Positions 6,444 to 6,527 of a stretch of 6,527 bases of DNA are shown here, one piece after another (the first letter of the stretch is position 1; every line of letters starts with the position of its first letter). Source of the DNA: Candidatus Galligastranaerophilus intestinigallinarum (GTDB lineage: Bacteria; Cyanobacteriota; Vampirovibrionia; Gastranaerophilales; Gastranaerophilaceae); NCBI GenBank assembly GCA_018715855.1, contig DVKW01000212.1, positions 1 through 6,527 on the forward strand. The letters run 5' to 3'. The position numbers and the translations under genes were made by a program. The notes beneath the pieces are model-generated. The model saw only the letters and a program-made list of their open reading frames with translations. It was not told the origin of the DNA and did not search any database.

Positions 6444-6486
6444 AAACCGTTCCAAGCCGCCGTTGCGGAGCCTTTTTTAAAAAGGC
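6444..6486 (+). repeat. Direct-repeat module, copy B
   Basis: AAACCGTT (6444-6451), five bases CCAAG, CCGC (6457-6460), then GCGGAGC (6465-6471). A hairpin GCCTTTT-TTA-AAAAGGC (6470-6486) follows. Outer bases CGTTGC (6461-6466) and GCAGCG (6487-6492) can extend the stem around a GGA bulge. The hairpin differs in sequence from copy A but sits in the same place, as if structure rather than sequence were kept. Confidence 0.5.
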
Positions 6487-6527
6487 GCAGCGAAGCAATT
6501 TTAGTAGAAACAAAGGCGGTTGAACTT

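Larger units (their letters stand above)
6262..6527. repeat. GC-richer non-coding element with multiple hairpins, running off the window
   Basis: No convincing gene is present here. Base composition rises to about half G+C (28 of 60 at 6361-6420, 30 of 60 at 6421-6480), well above the neighbouring genes. Hairpins seen directly: ATTTGCC/GGCAAAT (6309-6326, loop GTCA); CGCTG/CAGCG (6347-6359); ACCTAT/ATAGGT (6375-6399); a 14-position stem with one G-G mismatch (6410-6440); and a bulged 13-pair stem (6461-6492). A 40-odd-base module appears twice in the same direction (6282-6326 and 6444-6486). The left limit near 6262 is set only by the change in composition, and the right end lies outside the window. 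It could be a dispersed intergenic repeat, a MITE-like element or a structured RNA, and the sequence alone does not decide. A minus-strand reading frame crosses most of it (6513-6262) but has a TTG start and no ribosome binding site. Confidence 0.55.

Noticed and set aside
6262..6513. An 83-codon minus-strand reading frame through the hairpin element
   Set aside because: It starts with TTG, has no ribosome binding site, is rich in Arg/Leu/Gln and overlaps all the inverted repeats. It looks like chance openness in GC-richer DNA. Conservation with synonymous bias would revive it.
6274..6527. Integron attC-like core sites, since GTTAGAC and GTTGAAC both fit GTTRRRY
   Set aside because: No matching RYYYAAC partner is present before either site, the two boxes face the same way, and no cassette gene lies between them. 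The consensus is too loose to count.

Overview
The window is AT-rich, compact bacterial DNA. Five complete protein genes fill most of it, a sixth is cut by the left edge, and about 265 bases at the right end differ from the rest. A lipid A kinase (LpxK) and a membrane-anchored MCE lipid-transport protein point to a diderm bacterium with an outer membrane. Low GC, AAA/TTT-rich codon use, a cyanobacteria-like cell-envelope gene set and an N-terminal 'SFGKK' tag on a glucan enzyme suggest a gut Melainabacteria/Gastranaerophilales-type organism. That placement is inference and was not tested by any search.

Layout, left to right. The first 50 bases hold the start of a minus-strand gene that resembles class II fructose-bisphosphate aldolase, with a good ribosome binding site and a possible promoter. 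A strong bidirectional hairpin terminator (129-156) separates it from a minus-strand GH13 alpha-glucan enzyme (169-2478), whose sequence is closest to the TreZ/GlgB part of the family. Upstream of that gene is a small minus-strand secreted protein of unknown function (2556-3164), which may be read from a leaderless promoter. A 59-base divergent gap leads to the only plus-strand gene, an isochorismatase-like cysteine hydrolase (3224-3772). Its end overlaps by 12 bases, tail to tail, the end of the minus-strand operon mce-lpxK (6180 down to 3761). In that operon the mce stop and the lpxK start are two bases apart, and a recognisable sigma-70-type promoter lies just before mce.

How they fit together. 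The mce-lpxK pair joins lipid traffic between the membranes with the lipid A kinase step, so it is a cell-envelope unit. The glucan enzyme and the likely aldolase are carbohydrate-metabolism genes, though the terminator between them argues for separate transcripts.

The least explained part is 6262-6527. It is clearly richer in G+C than its surroundings, has no convincing gene, and is packed with hairpins: 6309-6326, 6347-6359, 6375-6399, 6410-6440 and 6461-6492. A module (AAACCGTT, five bases, CCGC, GC-x-GAGC, hairpin) occurs in it twice in the same direction. It looks like a non-coding structured or dispersed repeat element that runs off the right edge, and it is the best candidate here for something undescribed.
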